64,000 nucleotides of DNA from assembly GCF_017896165.1 (NCBI RefSeq), contig NZ_JAFCNB010000012.1, positions 124,001 to 188,000 of the forward strand, written 5' to 3'. Shown in pieces: positions 7,668 to 16,531 of the stretch (position 1 is its first letter; the number at the start of each line of letters is the position of its first letter). Made by a program: the position numbers and the translations under genes. Under the pieces are notes generated by a model, which worked only from the letters and a program-made list of their open reading frames with translations, ran no database searches and was not told where the DNA came from. Source of the stretch: Microbispora oryzae. Its GTDB lineage: Bacteria; Actinomycetota; Actinomycetes; Streptosporangiales; Streptosporangiaceae.

Positions 7668-8665
7668 GAGGACCTCAGGAAGTCGAGAAGGACGCGGGTC
7701 ATCTTGGCCGGCTGCTCCTCGTAGAGCCAGTGGCCGGAATCGGGGACGACGATGCCGGTGACGTGCTTCGCGTACCGCTTCACCTGGTCGGGCACGAAGG
7801 AGCCGAGGCTGCCGGAAGCGCCGATCGCGAGCACGGGCATGGTGAGCTTGTGCTTGCGGTAGACGGCGTCATCCTTCATGTCCTGCGGCAGCGTACGGAA
7901 CCACGCGAGGCTCGCTTTCAGGTGCGCCTTGTCCCGCAGGTAGCCCGCGAAGACCGAGAGCTCGTCCGGGGTGACGGCGCCCCGCTTCACCTCGAGGTCC
8001 TCGATGAATTTGCGGGTCCACAGCGTCTCGCGGCCTCTTATGAGGTCTTCGGGCAGGCTGTTGCCGAGCGCGAAGAAGCCGAAGTGCCACGCGCCAGGAC
8101 CGTCCGCGGTCAGCGACGGGAAGGAGTAGATGGCGGGGTCGGGGATCGGTGCCTCGCTGAGCACCAGTTTCCTTACGTCCGCCGGGTGCGCGGCGGCATA
8201 GGAGTACGCGACCATCGTGCCGATGTCGTGCCCGACGATGCGGAGGTTCTTGTCCCTGCCGAGGTGCACCAGCAGCGCGTGCAGTTCCCCGGCCATCGTC
8301 TTCTTGTCGTAGCCGGCCGCCGGGGCGTCGCTGCGCCCGGCGCCGGGCAGGTCGGGGGCGATGACCGTGTAGTGCTTGGCCAGGGCCGGCATGATGTGCC
8401 GCCACTCGTACCAGGTCTGCGGGTATCCGTGGATCAGGACCAGAGTCGGTCCGTGGCCGCCGATCACGTAGTTGATGCCGACCGAGCCGGCCTGCACCTT
8501 GTGTTCTGAGAATCCAGCCGGCATCCGCTCCTTCACGGAATGCGCGGACGTCGGCGAGGCGGCGCTCGCCTGCCCGGTGACGACGACAGGTGTCAGCCCG
8601 ACGACCGCGGCCGCGGCGAGCAACGCCAGAGCGCGCGGTTTTGACGGGCCAATGGACGGACGCAT
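7664..8665 (-). CDS. Secreted alpha/beta hydrolase (epoxide hydrolase / dehalogenase type)
   Basis: 333 residues with an N-terminal signal sequence (arginine near residue 11, hydrophobic core 12-30, likely cut near ASAAS at 33-37). The mature part is an alpha/beta hydrolase: oxyanion-loop motif LIHGYPQTWYEWRH (about 78-90), nucleophile elbow GHDIG with Asp147, and catalytic histidine in GHW (about H312). An aspartate nucleophile with an HGYP motif is the mark of the epoxide hydrolase/haloacetate dehalogenase group rather than of serine esterases. The protein is exported or membrane-anchored, which is less usual for this group. It is coupled by a 4-nt overlap to the downstream cupin gene. Confidence 0.88.
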   Translation of the reverse strand: MRPSIGPSKPRALALLAAAAVVGLTPVVVTGQASAASPTSAHSVKERMPAGFSEHKVQAGSVGINYVIGGHGPTLVLIHGYPQTWYEWRHIMPALAKHYTVIAPDLPGAGRSDAPAAGYDKKTMAGELHALLVHLGRDKNLRIVGHDIGTMVAYSYAAAHPADVRKLVLSEAPIPDPAIYSFPSLTADGPGAWHFGFFALGNSLPEDLIRGRETLWTRKFIEDLEVKRGAVTPDELSVFAGYLRDKAHLKASLAWFRTLPQDMKDDAVYRKHKLTMPVLAIGASGSLGSFVPDQVKRYAKHVTGIVVPDSGHWLYEEQPAKMTRVLLDFLRSS

Positions 8666-8762
8666 CGATGGCTCCAGGGTGAAGAGAGGGTGGGCGGCCG
8701 GCGTCGGAGCATGCTGACGAGACCGCTGCCGGGGTGGCGGTGTCGGCCGGTGAGGCCGAGGT

Positions 8763-9554
8763 TCACAGGGACTGCTTCTTCAGCCAGTCCAGGCACGCGT
8801 CCGCGACCTCGCGCCAGCCGGAATCGATGGTCAGCGAATGTGATCTGTCCTCGAATTCCAGAATGTCGGTGACGGCCTCGGAGTGGCGGTACTGCTTGAG
8901 GGTCGCGCGAGTGACCGACACCGGAACGGTGTTGTCCTTGCCGCCGGTTATCAGCAGCAGCGGGCCCCGGTTCTGGTTGCCCGTGGCGACCTGCGCCGGC
9001 GAGTGCGGATTGAAGTTGGCGGCCGCCGCCTCGAACAGCGGGCGTCCCGGCGCCGGGATCGTCCAGCGCTCGTAGAGCTCCCGGGATTCCTCCTCCGACA
9101 CGGCGCCGGCGAAGGCGAACCGGAACTGTTCCTCGGTCAGGGATACCGCGCGGTGCCTGTTCGCCGGGTTCTTGAACACCGGCAGCGTCGCCTTCAGAGC
9201 CGACAGCGGTACCGGCAGGACACCCTTTATCTGCGCCGCGTCGATCGCGATGGCGGCCACCGCTCGATCTTGCCCGAGCAGCTTCTGCGCGATCATCCCG
9301 CCGAACGAGTGCCCGATCAGGATGGGTGGGGACGGTAGGCCGGCGATGATGCCGGCGTAGTGCTCGGTCACGTCGTCGATACCGTGGTCGGCGATCGGAT
9401 CGGGGTTGAGCCGGGATGCCTCGACCGTGTCGCCATCCCCTGGCCAACCTGGCGAGTGAACGTCGTATCCGGCGTCCCGGAACAGGTTCATCCAGGGTTC
9501 CCACGAGGTCGCATGTAGCCACAGGCCATGGATGAACAGCACCGGCGTCGCCAT
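8763..9554 (-). CDS. Alpha/beta hydrolase, serine type
   Basis: 263 residues, cytoplasmic (no signal sequence). The oxyanion motif is PVLFIHGLWLHATSWEPW near the start, the nucleophile elbow GHSFGG puts Ser83 as nucleophile, an acid is likely in GGKDNTVP, and the histidine is in DRSHSL (about H239). The HGLWLHATSW signature is typical of an actinomycete group annotated only as alpha/beta hydrolase. It stands alone between the secreted hydrolase (97-nt gap) and the second large LuxR regulator. The substrate is unknown. Confidence 0.88.
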   Translation of the reverse strand: MATPVLFIHGLWLHATSWEPWMNLFRDAGYDVHSPGWPGDGDTVEASRLNPDPIADHGIDDVTEHYAGIIAGLPSPPILIGHSFGGMIAQKLLGQDRAVAAIAIDAAQIKGVLPVPLSALKATLPVFKNPANRHRAVSLTEEQFRFAFAGAVSEEESRELYERWTIPAPGRPLFEAAAANFNPHSPAQVATGNQNRGPLLLITGGKDNTVPVSVTRATLKQYRHSEAVTDILEFEDRSHSLTIDSGWREVADACLDWLKKQSL

Positions 9555-9697
9555 GGTTCGCTCCCTTCGTCGTGCGCCCGGCCTGGTCAGGCCGGGGCTG
9601 CGAAGTCGACCCTAGAAAGACGCGGCTCGCGTGAGCTTCGGTCGCCGGTTGGGTCGCATGGCGGGGGCGAAACGCGACGGTGGCCGACTGGCTAGCG

Positions 9698-12487
9698 TCA
9701 CATGACGGTGTCTGATCCCGAGTCTGATCCCGATGTCCGCGGATCGGCGCCGTTGGACAGCGCGGCGCCCAGTTGCGCCCGTGACGTGATGCCGAGCTTC
9801 GGGAAAATGCGGTAAAGGTGAGAACTGATCGTGCGGTGCGACAGGTACAGGCGCTCCGCGATCTCCCGGTTCGACAGGCCCTGCGCGGCCAGCTGGGCGA
9901 TCTGCGCCTCTTGTGGTGACAGCAGCTCGCTTGGACTGATCGTGGGCTGCCAGCCTCCTTCGCCGGTCGCGCGAAGCTCCTGGTCGGCACGTTCGGCCCA
10001 GGCGCGCGCACCCAGGACGTCGAAGGTTCGGCGCGCGGCCCGAAGCGGGACGCGGGATTCGACGATGCGGCGATGCCGTCGCAGCCACGTGCCGTAGGCG
10101 AGCTCCGCCCGGGCCCGGTGCCACGGTAAGCGGCGGCCGCCGCCGTCGAGGGCACTGCGGAACAGAGCTTCGGCATCCGCGTCCCCGGCCAGTACCGCGC
10201 GCGAATACTCCAGGGCGATCCTGGCCGCCGGAGACGGATCGTCACCGGTGATGCGCTGGACAGTGGCCAGCAGAGAGCGCGCCTCGTCCTGGCGACCGGT
10301 GTGAACGGCGGCGTCGGCCAGATAGCTCAGGGCCCACACCTGCTGGACGCGGTGAAATGCCGGATCCCCCGGATCGAATACGCGGCGCAGCTGCCGGTAC
10401 GCCTCTTCGTATCGGGCCGCGCTCAGGTCGCCCATGCCGCGGGCGAACTGAACGCCGGCCAGCAATGAGGACGTGGCGATCGGCGAGCGAAGAGCCGCCC
10501 GTTCGGCCTCACCGAGCAGCGCCGCGTCCGAGTCGCGGACGCCGCGGAGCGCGCCGAGGACGGCGATCGCGATCCGTGCCGTCGCGGCCCACAGGGTCTG
10601 ACCGGTCTCGTCGGCCAGCCGCATCGCCTCGTCGGCGGAGCGTGCCAGGTCGAAGGCACCGAGATAGATCGCAGCCCACGCTCGAATCGCGAGGGCCTCC
10701 GCGAGCAGGCTCAGCCGGCCCTGAGAGCGCAGCGCCTCGACCGGCGTGGACAGGAACCCGATCGCGTGGGCGAAGTCGCCCGTGCAGAACGCGGCGATAC
10801 CGAGTAGACCGGCCGCCTGCGGCCGGCCGTGGACGTCGGCAGGCCACTGGGAGAGCCGGCTGATGACGAACGACGCGCGCTCATGGGATTCGGACATCGC
10901 GCGGATGGCCAGCAAGCGGGGATCGTCGTCCGGCAGCGACGCCTGCTGCGCCGCGAGGACGATCTCCTGGCGGACGTCCGCCCCAGGGTCGCTCCACCAC
11001 GACCGGCGGGCAGCGCCGACCAGGAGCTGCGCGGCAAGGTCGGTGTCGTCGTCGCGCAGGGCCTGACCGGCCAGGCTGATCAGCCGCCGCGTCTCCGCGG
11101 GGTCGATCGATGAGCCGTCGTCGAAGACGCCCTCCAGCCACGCCAGCCTCGACTGGTCCCGAGGCAGCAGCGGCATGCCGGCGACCTGCCTCTTCATCTG
11201 CTCGACCTGGCTGAAACGGCCCAGCTCGAACGCGATCTCCGCCGCGCTGAGCAGGCGCGCCCCGCGCGCCGGCAGATCCGGGCTGAGCGCCGCCGCTCGC
11301 TGCAGCCAGGCCACGGCCGACACCAGGGCGCCGCGCCGGACCGCGGTCTGGGCGGCCCGCTCAAGCTCGGCGGCGACGTGTTCGTCGGGCGCCGTGGTCG
11401 ACGACGCCCGATGCCACGCGGCCCGGTCGGGATGCGGACCCGACAGGATCTGGGCCAGGGCGGCGTGGACCGCCTGCCGTTGCGCGAGAGGTGTCGCGTG
11501 CCGCAGCGCCGATCGAACCAGGGGATGCCGGAAGTGGGCGGAGGCTCCGTCCGAGATGAGCAGGCCCTCATCGAGCGCCGGCTGGCTTGCTTCGAGGTCC
11601 ACCGCGGCGCCCAGGACGAGACCCGCGGCGGCCAGCATCTCAGCCAGGTCGGTGCCGTCGTCCAGCGCGGCCACGGTCAGCAGCGCCCGTGTCGCGGCGG
11701 GCAGATGCTCGACCCGGGTCGCGAACGCGCGTTCAAGCCGGACGGTCATCGGCAGATCCTCGGACAACTCGCTCCACCCGAGCCGGCCGGCCCTCATGGC
11801 CGTCGGGAACTCGAGCAACGCCAGCGGATTGCCGCCCGCCTCCCGCAACACGCGTTCGCGCAGGGCGGGGGTCAGATCCGGCGCGCGCCCGTCGACCAGC
11901 GCGGACGCCGAGGATTCGTCGATGCCGGCGACAGACACCCACTCCATCGACGGATTGTCCGCGAGTAATGTCGATTCCGCCCGCACCGACGCCAGCAGCA
12001 TGACCCGCTCGCCCTCGATGCGCCGGGCGACGAACGCGGCGACGTCGACTGACGGCTCGTCCATCCAGTGCATGTCGTCCAGCGAAAGGAGGACGGGCGC
12101 CTGCCGAGCCGCGTCCACCACCAGCTCCAGGACGGCGAGCGCGATAAGGAACGGGTCCGGCGCGGCCACGTCACTCATGCCGAATCCGGACAACAAGGCA
12201 TCTCTCTGGCGTACCGGCAGGTTGGCGCTGCGCGACAGGATGGGCCACAGCATCTGGTGAAGGCTGGCGAAGGGCAGATGCGTCTCCGACTCACTGCCCC
12301 GCGCGGTCAGCAGTGTGAATCCCCGGGCGCGAGCCTCGTTGACGACGGCGGCCTGGAGAGCGCTCTTGCCGACGCCGGCCTCCCCCACCAGGCCGATCGC
12401 ACAGCCGCGCGCGTCAATGCCGCCCAGGCGGTCGCAGAGACCGCGTAGCTCATCGTCCCGGCCCAGCAGCGACTCTCCACCTGTCAC
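9698..12487 (-). CDS. Large LuxR-family regulator with AAA ATPase domain
   Basis: 929 residues. It opens LLGRDDELRGL, has Walker A GEAGVGKS (35-42) and Walker B-like LLSLDDMHWMDEPSVD, a long helical repeat region, and a LuxR HTH from about residue 856 (SPQEAQIAQLAAQGLSNREI, HRTISSHLYRIF). This is the same LAL/STAND architecture as the regulator at 4012, but the sequences differ enough to be separate paralogs. The last 20 residues are a Ser/Asp-rich tail. GTG 12487 is chosen because the ATPase motif LLGRDDE follows at once. The neighbouring alpha/beta hydrolase on the same strand is a possible target (inference). Confidence 0.9.
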   Translation of the reverse strand: MTGGESLLGRDDELRGLCDRLGGIDARGCAIGLVGEAGVGKSALQAAVVNEARARGFTLLTARGSESETHLPFASLHQMLWPILSRSANLPVRQRDALLSGFGMSDVAAPDPFLIALAVLELVVDAARQAPVLLSLDDMHWMDEPSVDVAAFVARRIEGERVMLLASVRAESTLLADNPSMEWVSVAGIDESSASALVDGRAPDLTPALRERVLREAGGNPLALLEFPTAMRAGRLGWSELSEDLPMTVRLERAFATRVEHLPAATRALLTVAALDDGTDLAEMLAAAGLVLGAAVDLEASQPALDEGLLISDGASAHFRHPLVRSALRHATPLAQRQAVHAALAQILSGPHPDRAAWHRASSTTAPDEHVAAELERAAQTAVRRGALVSAVAWLQRAAALSPDLPARGARLLSAAEIAFELGRFSQVEQMKRQVAGMPLLPRDQSRLAWLEGVFDDGSSIDPAETRRLISLAGQALRDDDTDLAAQLLVGAARRSWWSDPGADVRQEIVLAAQQASLPDDDPRLLAIRAMSESHERASFVISRLSQWPADVHGRPQAAGLLGIAAFCTGDFAHAIGFLSTPVEALRSQGRLSLLAEALAIRAWAAIYLGAFDLARSADEAMRLADETGQTLWAATARIAIAVLGALRGVRDSDAALLGEAERAALRSPIATSSLLAGVQFARGMGDLSAARYEEAYRQLRRVFDPGDPAFHRVQQVWALSYLADAAVHTGRQDEARSLLATVQRITGDDPSPAARIALEYSRAVLAGDADAEALFRSALDGGGRRLPWHRARAELAYGTWLRRHRRIVESRVPLRAARRTFDVLGARAWAERADQELRATGEGGWQPTISPSELLSPQEAQIAQLAAQGLSNREIAERLYLSHRTISSHLYRIFPKLGITSRAQLGAALSNGADPRTSGSDSGSDTVM

Positions 12488-12632
12488 CCCTCAAGCATGA
12501 AGGATCAAGCCGATACCGGGGCGATCGGGGTGAAGCGTCGTGGGTGTCTAAGGGATCCGGCGGTACGGCCAGATGGCTCCGCCGTTCGAAGAGGGTGATC
12601 GGCAGATCTTGATTCGATATATCTCTAATTTG

Positions 12633-12646
12633 ACATAGATCTATGT
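12633..12646. promoter_or_regulatory. 14-bp perfect palindrome upstream of arsI-like gene, candidate operator
   Basis: ACATAGATCTATGT lies 57 nt before the ATG of the ArsI/CadI-like gene and overlaps a TTGACA hexamer at 12630-12635. The stretch 12,610-12,646 is the most AT-rich part of this area. ArsR/SmtB-type metal sensors bind such ATA-containing dyads, but no ArsR gene is present in the window, so the regulator is unknown. Confidence 0.5.
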
Positions 12647-12702
12647 GGCGGTGGAAGCTTGGCCTGGTTGCTGATTCGACAATCATCTAAGCAGGAGTTG
12701 CC

Positions 12703-13155
12703 ATGTCCCGTGTCCAGCTCGCCCTCCGCGTCGCCGACCTGGAAGGGTCCGTCGCGTTCTACTCCAAGCTGTTCGGCGTCGAGCCGGCCAAGCGGCGGCC
12801 CGGCTACGCCAACTTCGCGATCGCCGAGCCTCCGCTCAAGCTGGTCCTCCTGGAGGGCGCGGCGGGCGAGGAGACCCGGATGGACCACCTCGGCGTCGAG
12901 GTCGAGGACACCGCCCAGGTCGCGGCCGCGGCCGAGAGGCTGAAGGAGGCCGGCTTGGCGACGTTGGAGGAGAACGACACCACCTGCTGCTACGCGCTCC
13001 AGGACAAGGTCTGGGTGCACGGCCCGGGTCGCGAGCCATGGGAGGTGTACGTGGTCAAGGCCGACGCCGGCGACCTCACCAAGGAGACCGGCTCCGTCTG
13101 TTGCGCGAGCGGCGACCGGGAGACCGCGTCCTCGGCCACGTGCACCTGCTGCTGA
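12703..13155 (+). CDS. ArsI/CadI-family VOC protein (putative C-As lyase or metal-responsive protein)
   Basis: 150 residues, one vicinal-oxygen-chelate domain. The sequence RVQLALRVADLEGSVAFYSK and AKRRPGYANFAIAEPPLKL matches the ArsI/CadI family. Predicted metal ligands are Gln5, His62 and Glu114, and the family's vicinal cysteine pair is kept at Cys95-Cys96 (DTTCCYA), which in ArsI binds the trivalent organoarsenical before C-As cleavage. A Cys-rich tail (C133, C134, C147, C149, C150) adds a further thiolate cluster. ATG 12703 has AGGAG 5 nt upstream. There is no arsR, arsM or arsB beside it. Cadmium-induced CadI proteins share the fold, so the true inducer may be cadmium or lead instead. 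Confidence 0.85.
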   Translation: MSRVQLALRVADLEGSVAFYSKLFGVEPAKRRPGYANFAIAEPPLKLVLLEGAAGEETRMDHLGVEVEDTAQVAAAAERLKEAGLATLEENDTTCCYALQDKVWVHGPGREPWEVYVVKADAGDLTKETGSVCCASGDRETASSATCTCC

Positions 13156-13187
13156 CGGGCCGGGTCGGGGCGCTCTCGGATACCGGT

Positions 13188-13952
13188 TCAGGTGAGTTCC
13201 AGACCGCCGTCGATCGTGAGGACCTGGCCGGTGATCCAGGTGGCGGTGGGATCGGCGAGGTGGGCGATCCAGGCGGCCACGGCCTCGGGCGTGCCCCGGT
13301 GGCCGAGCGGGATGCGGCTGATCTCGTCCTGCTTGATCTGCTCGACGACCGTGTCGGGCAGCCCCGCCGCGCTCAGGGCCTCGCTTTCCGTCGGGCCGGG
13401 GGCCACGGCGTTCACGCGGACGCCGTCGGCGGCCAGTTCGAGCGCCCAACTGCGCGTCAGCTGTTCCAGGGCGGCCTTGGTGGCGGCGTAGTGGGCGGCG
13501 CCGGGCAGGGGGCGGTGACCGAAGGTGCTGGAGACATTGATGATCGTGCCGCGGCGGGCGCGCAGGTGCGGCAGCGCGGCGTGGGCGAGCAGGCTGGGCG
13601 CGGTGACGTTGAGGGCCAGCAGCTCGGCGACGCGTACGGCGTCGGTGTCGGCGAGCGGCATGACGGCGGTCGCGCCGGCGTTGTTGACGAGCACGTCCAG
13701 CCGCCCCCAGCGGTCGACGGCCGCCCGGACGACGGCGTACGGGGCGCCGTCGGCCGTGATGTCGGCGGGCAGGACGGTGATGCCGGGATGCCGGTCGGCG
13801 GTTTCGCGCAGGGCTCCGGCGCGGCGTCCGACGCCGAGCACGTGGGCTCCCGAGCGGGCGAGGGTGATCGCGGCGGCGCGGCCGATGCCGGATCCGGCTC
13901 CGGTCACGATCGCGACCCGGTCGTGCGGCCGGCCGGTGGGCTGGGTGGTCAT
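13188..13952 (-). CDS. SDR-family NAD(P)-dependent oxidoreductase
   Basis: 254 residues from ATG 13952 (AAAGGATC upstream); a longer frame to 14057 lacks a ribosome site. Classical short-chain dehydrogenase landmarks are all there: cofactor loop TGAGSGIG (17-24), NNAG (90-93), catalytic S142, Y155 and K159 (YAATK), and the PG motif VAPGPTESE. An Arg pair after the second strand (VGRRAG) suggests NADP preference. Its substrate cannot be read from sequence. Upstream, at 14083-14109 on the reverse strand, lies an ECF41-type promoter, so it is probably part of the SigJ-like regulon with the divergent LtrA gene. Confidence 0.9.
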   Translation of the reverse strand: MTTQPTGRPHDRVAIVTGAGSGIGRAAAITLARSGAHVLGVGRRAGALRETADRHPGITVLPADITADGAPYAVVRAAVDRWGRLDVLVNNAGATAVMPLADTDAVRVAELLALNVTAPSLLAHAALPHLRARRGTIINVSSTFGHRPLPGAAHYAATKAALEQLTRSWALELAADGVRVNAVAPGPTESEALSAAGLPDTVVEQIKQDEISRIPLGHRGTPEAVAAWIAHLADPTATWITGQVLTIDGGLELT

Positions 13953-14082
13953 GCATGATCCTTTCTTGAAAAGGAAGACACCCGGGCGGCGACGAGGGGG
14001 TGCGGCGGTCCATCCCGCCGGCGAATGTCTGCGCGACGGAGCGTGGCGGCGGGACATATGCTGCCGTTCGGTTTCCAGCTAG

Positions 14083-14109
14083 GACAGCGCACTTCGGTGG
14101 GATGTGACA
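14083..14109 (-). promoter_or_regulatory. ECF41 (SigJ-type) promoter candidate for the SDR gene
   Basis: On the reverse strand TGTCACA (plus 14109-14103) is followed after 16 nt by TGTC (plus 14086-14083). The published ECF41 consensus is TGTCACA-N16-CGTC; here the -35 is exact and the -10 has one change. The promoter lies about 130 nt upstream of the SDR start. Confidence 0.65.
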
Positions 14110-14135
14110 GGTCCCTGAAAAGATCTTGGGGGCTT

Positions 14136-14162
14136 TGTCACAGATCAGGCCGGTGCGCGGTC
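14136..14162 (+). promoter_or_regulatory. ECF41 (SigJ-type) promoter candidate for the ltrA-like gene
   Basis: TGTCACA (14136-14142), 16 nt, then GGTC (14159-14162). It shares the exact -35, spacing and a following TTT/TTA with the site at 16449-16475. It lies 43 nt upstream of the LtrA start and back to back with the reverse-strand site. Confidence 0.7.
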
Positions 14163-14204
14163 TTTTGGAGCGACCCGGACCGCCGGAGCGACAGGAGCGA
14201 GACC

Positions 14205-15446
14205 ATGCCACCACCCGGCACCACGATCCGGGTCCGAGTACGGATGAGCGCCCGTCCCATCGATGAGCCTCACCGCGTCTCCAGCCAGCTTGAGCTGCTG
14301 TTCGACCTCACCTTCGTGGTCGCGGTGGCCGGTGTCACCGCCCAGTTCGCGCACGGCCTCGCCGAGGGGCACGGCCTCACCGTGCTGATCCCGTTCCTTC
14401 AGGTCTTTTTCGCGATCTGGTGGGCGTGGATGAACTTCACGTGGTTCGCCTCGTCCTACGACACCGACGACGTGGCCTACCGGCTGCTCACCATGGTGCA
14501 GATGGCGGGCGTGCTGGTGCTCGCCGCCGGTGTGCCCGCCGCGGTCGAGCGCTCCGACTACGGCGCCGTCACGCTGGGCTACATCATCATGAGGATGGCC
14601 CTGGGGGCCCAATGGGTGCGGGCGGGTCTCGAAGACCCGGCGGGCCGCCGCACCGCGCTGCGCTACGCCACCGGCATCGGCGTCCTGCAGCTGGCGTGGC
14701 TGCTCCGCTTCTTCCTCTACAAGGCGGACGCCCTGCCCTCGTCCTTGGCACTGCCGTCGTTCGTTCTGCTGGTCGTACTGGAACTCATGGTGCCGCGGTG
14801 GGCGGAACGGGCCAGGGCCACCACCTGGCACCCGCACCACATCGCCGAGCGCTACGGGCTGTTCACGATCATCCTGCTCGGTGAGAGCGTGCTGGCGGCG
14901 AGCCGGGGCATCGAAGGATCGATCGAAGGCGGCGAGGTCAGTGGTCCCTTCATCGTGATCGCCGTCTCCGGCCTCGTCCTGCTGTTCGCGCTCTGGTGGC
15001 TCTACTTCCTCGGGCAGACCGGGGAAGGCCTGAGCGACCGCCGGCACCGGTCGTACCTGTGGGGGTACGGCCACTACGGCATCTTCGCGGCCCTGGCGGC
15101 GCTGGGCGCCGGATTGGAGGTGGCGGTGGAGCAGACCGGGCGCGAGGTGGAGGCGTCGGCGACGGCGCTCGGCTACGCGGTCGCCGCCCCTGTGGGCGGG
15201 TTCCTGCTCCTGCTCTGGGCGGTGAGCGTGCTCGTCCTCGGGGAGCCCGTCATCCGGCGCGTCGCGGTCGTGTGCGCCGTCGCCGCCGTCATGGTGCTGC
15301 CGCTGGCAGCGCCCCGGGCCGGCGTGGCCGCCGTGGTCGCGGCGATCGCGGTGGTCTGCGTGCTGCTGGTTGCCGTCACGATCGCGACCGCCGGTCGGGA
15401 GGCACGGGCCGGGATGACGGAGTCGGCTCTGGGGACACCGCAGTGA
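14205..15446 (+). CDS. ltrA: Low temperature requirement protein A (LtrA) family membrane protein
   Basis: 413 residues from ATG 14205 (ACAGGAGCGAG upstream). The N-terminal HRVSSQLELLFDLTFVVAVA, FFAIWWAWMNFTWFASSYDTDD and AERYGLFTIILLGESVLA are hallmarks of the LtrA family, with about 12 membrane segments in all. Listeria LtrA is needed for growth in the cold; in actinomycetes the role is unknown. The last 71 nt overlap the tail of the convergent sigma factor gene. The ECF41-type promoter 43 nt upstream suggests control by that very sigma factor. Confidence 0.9.
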   Translation: MPPPGTTIRVRVRMSARPIDEPHRVSSQLELLFDLTFVVAVAGVTAQFAHGLAEGHGLTVLIPFLQVFFAIWWAWMNFTWFASSYDTDDVAYRLLTMVQMAGVLVLAAGVPAAVERSDYGAVTLGYIIMRMALGAQWVRAGLEDPAGRRTALRYATGIGVLQLAWLLRFFLYKADALPSSLALPSFVLLVVLELMVPRWAERARATTWHPHHIAERYGLFTIILLGESVLAASRGIEGSIEGGEVSGPFIVIAVSGLVLLFALWWLYFLGQTGEGLSDRRHRSYLWGYGHYGIFAALAALGAGLEVAVEQTGREVEASATALGYAVAAPVGGFLLLLWAVSVLVLGEPVIRRVAVVCAVAAVMVLPLAAPRAGVAAVVAAIAVVCVLLVAVTIATAGREARAGMTESALGTPQ

Positions 15447-16323
15447 TCTTCGACGGGTTCATCATCCAGAGCACCTGATGGATGCCCTGGCGCGAGGCGC
15501 TGACGGTGACGACCGCGAAGGCCTCCCCGTCGCGGCTCACCACGGCGGAGGTCTGGCCGTTCGTGCTCGCCCAGGCCACGTCGGCACCCACCCAGAAGCG
15601 GTTCGCGAACCCCTTGATGTACTTCGCGACCCGTGGCACGCCCACGACGGGGATGCGGCTGGCGCGTACGGCGCCGCCACCGTCGGAGTAGCTGATCACG
15701 TCCGCGGCGAAGAGCTCCTCCAGCGCGACCATGTCGCCCGCGCGGGCGGCGGCCACGAAGGCGGTCAGCAGCCGGCGCTGTTCGGCTCTCGACACCGGCG
15801 TGTGGCGTTCGACGAGCACGCGTTTACGGGCCCTGCTGACGAGCTGACGTACGGCAGGCTCGTTGAGCTCAAGTATCTCGGCGATCTGGCGGTAGGGATA
15901 GTCGAACGCCTCCCGCAGCACGTACGCCGCGCGCTCGGTGGGTGAGAGGCGTTCGAGCAGGAGCAGGACGGCGAACTCCAGGGCCTCGCCCCGCTCGGCG
16001 CCGAGGTAGGGGTCCGCGCCGGTGTCGACGGGCTCGGGCAGCCACGGGCCGACGTAGGTCTCGCGGCGTACGCGTGCCGACTGGGCGGCGTTGATGGCCA
16101 GTCGTGTGGTCGTCGTCGCCAGGAACGCGGCCGGGTTGTCCACGGTGGTGCGGTCGTACGCCTGCCAGCGCAGCCAGACGTCCTGCACCAGGTCCTCGGC
16201 CTCGGTGGCGCTGCCCAGCATCCGGTACGCGATCCCGAACAGGCGTGGGCGCATCTCGCCGAAAGCCGCCGCGGCCTGCTCAAGGTCCCCCAAGTCGTCC
16301 GGTCGCGGATCAGCCAATGCCAT
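15376..16323 (-). CDS. sigJ: ECF41-group RNA polymerase sigma factor with SnoaL-like C-terminal domain (SigJ-like)
   Basis: 315 residues. Region 2 includes RPRLFGIAYRMLGSATEAEDLVQDVWLRW, region 4 spans LSPTERAAYVLREAFDYPYRQI to RQLVSRARKRV, and from about residue 190 a SnoaL-like domain follows. This domain has the two ECF41 marks: a YSDGGG motif and, near the end, NPSKI in the place of the NPDKL motif. In this group the fused domain replaces an anti-sigma factor and tunes activity. ECF41 members usually serve one adjacent gene; here three matching promoters surround the gene. No matching promoter was found upstream of sigJ itself. The 3' end overlaps the convergent ltrA by 71 nt. The symbol follows the mycobacterial SigJ and is by family only. 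Confidence 0.92.
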   Translation of the reverse strand: MALADPRPDDLGDLEQAAAAFGEMRPRLFGIAYRMLGSATEAEDLVQDVWLRWQAYDRTTVDNPAAFLATTTTRLAINAAQSARVRRETYVGPWLPEPVDTGADPYLGAERGEALEFAVLLLLERLSPTERAAYVLREAFDYPYRQIAEILELNEPAVRQLVSRARKRVLVERHTPVSRAEQRRLLTAFVAAARAGDMVALEELFAADVISYSDGGGAVRASRIPVVGVPRVAKYIKGFANRFWVGADVAWASTNGQTSAVVSRDGEAFAVVTVSASRQGIHQVLWMMNPSKITAVSPEPTPSSRPVPPDRRSRS

Positions 16324-16448
16324 CGCCCCTCACTCGGCCGAGATCCCCTGTTTTGTCGGCGTTACCACCCGTACGAGTCCCATCCTGGACCACAACCCGC
16401 TCGGCTCTCCCGTGAGGGGCGGGGAGGGCTGGCGGTTTTCGCGGCGAT

Positions 16449-16475
16449 TGTCACAAGCCGGCGGTCTGCCCGGTC
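16449..16475 (+). promoter_or_regulatory. ECF41 (SigJ-type) promoter candidate for the small acidic protein / CDGSH operon
   Basis: TGTCACA (16449-16455), 16 nt, then GGTC (16472-16475), identical in -35, spacing and -10 to the site before ltrA. It lies 57 nt upstream of the ATG at 16532. Confidence 0.7.
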
Positions 16476-16531
16476 TTAGCTGACGGTCGGCCGGTGACAG
16501 ATCCTCGGCGAAAGCTACGTATGGAGGAAAG

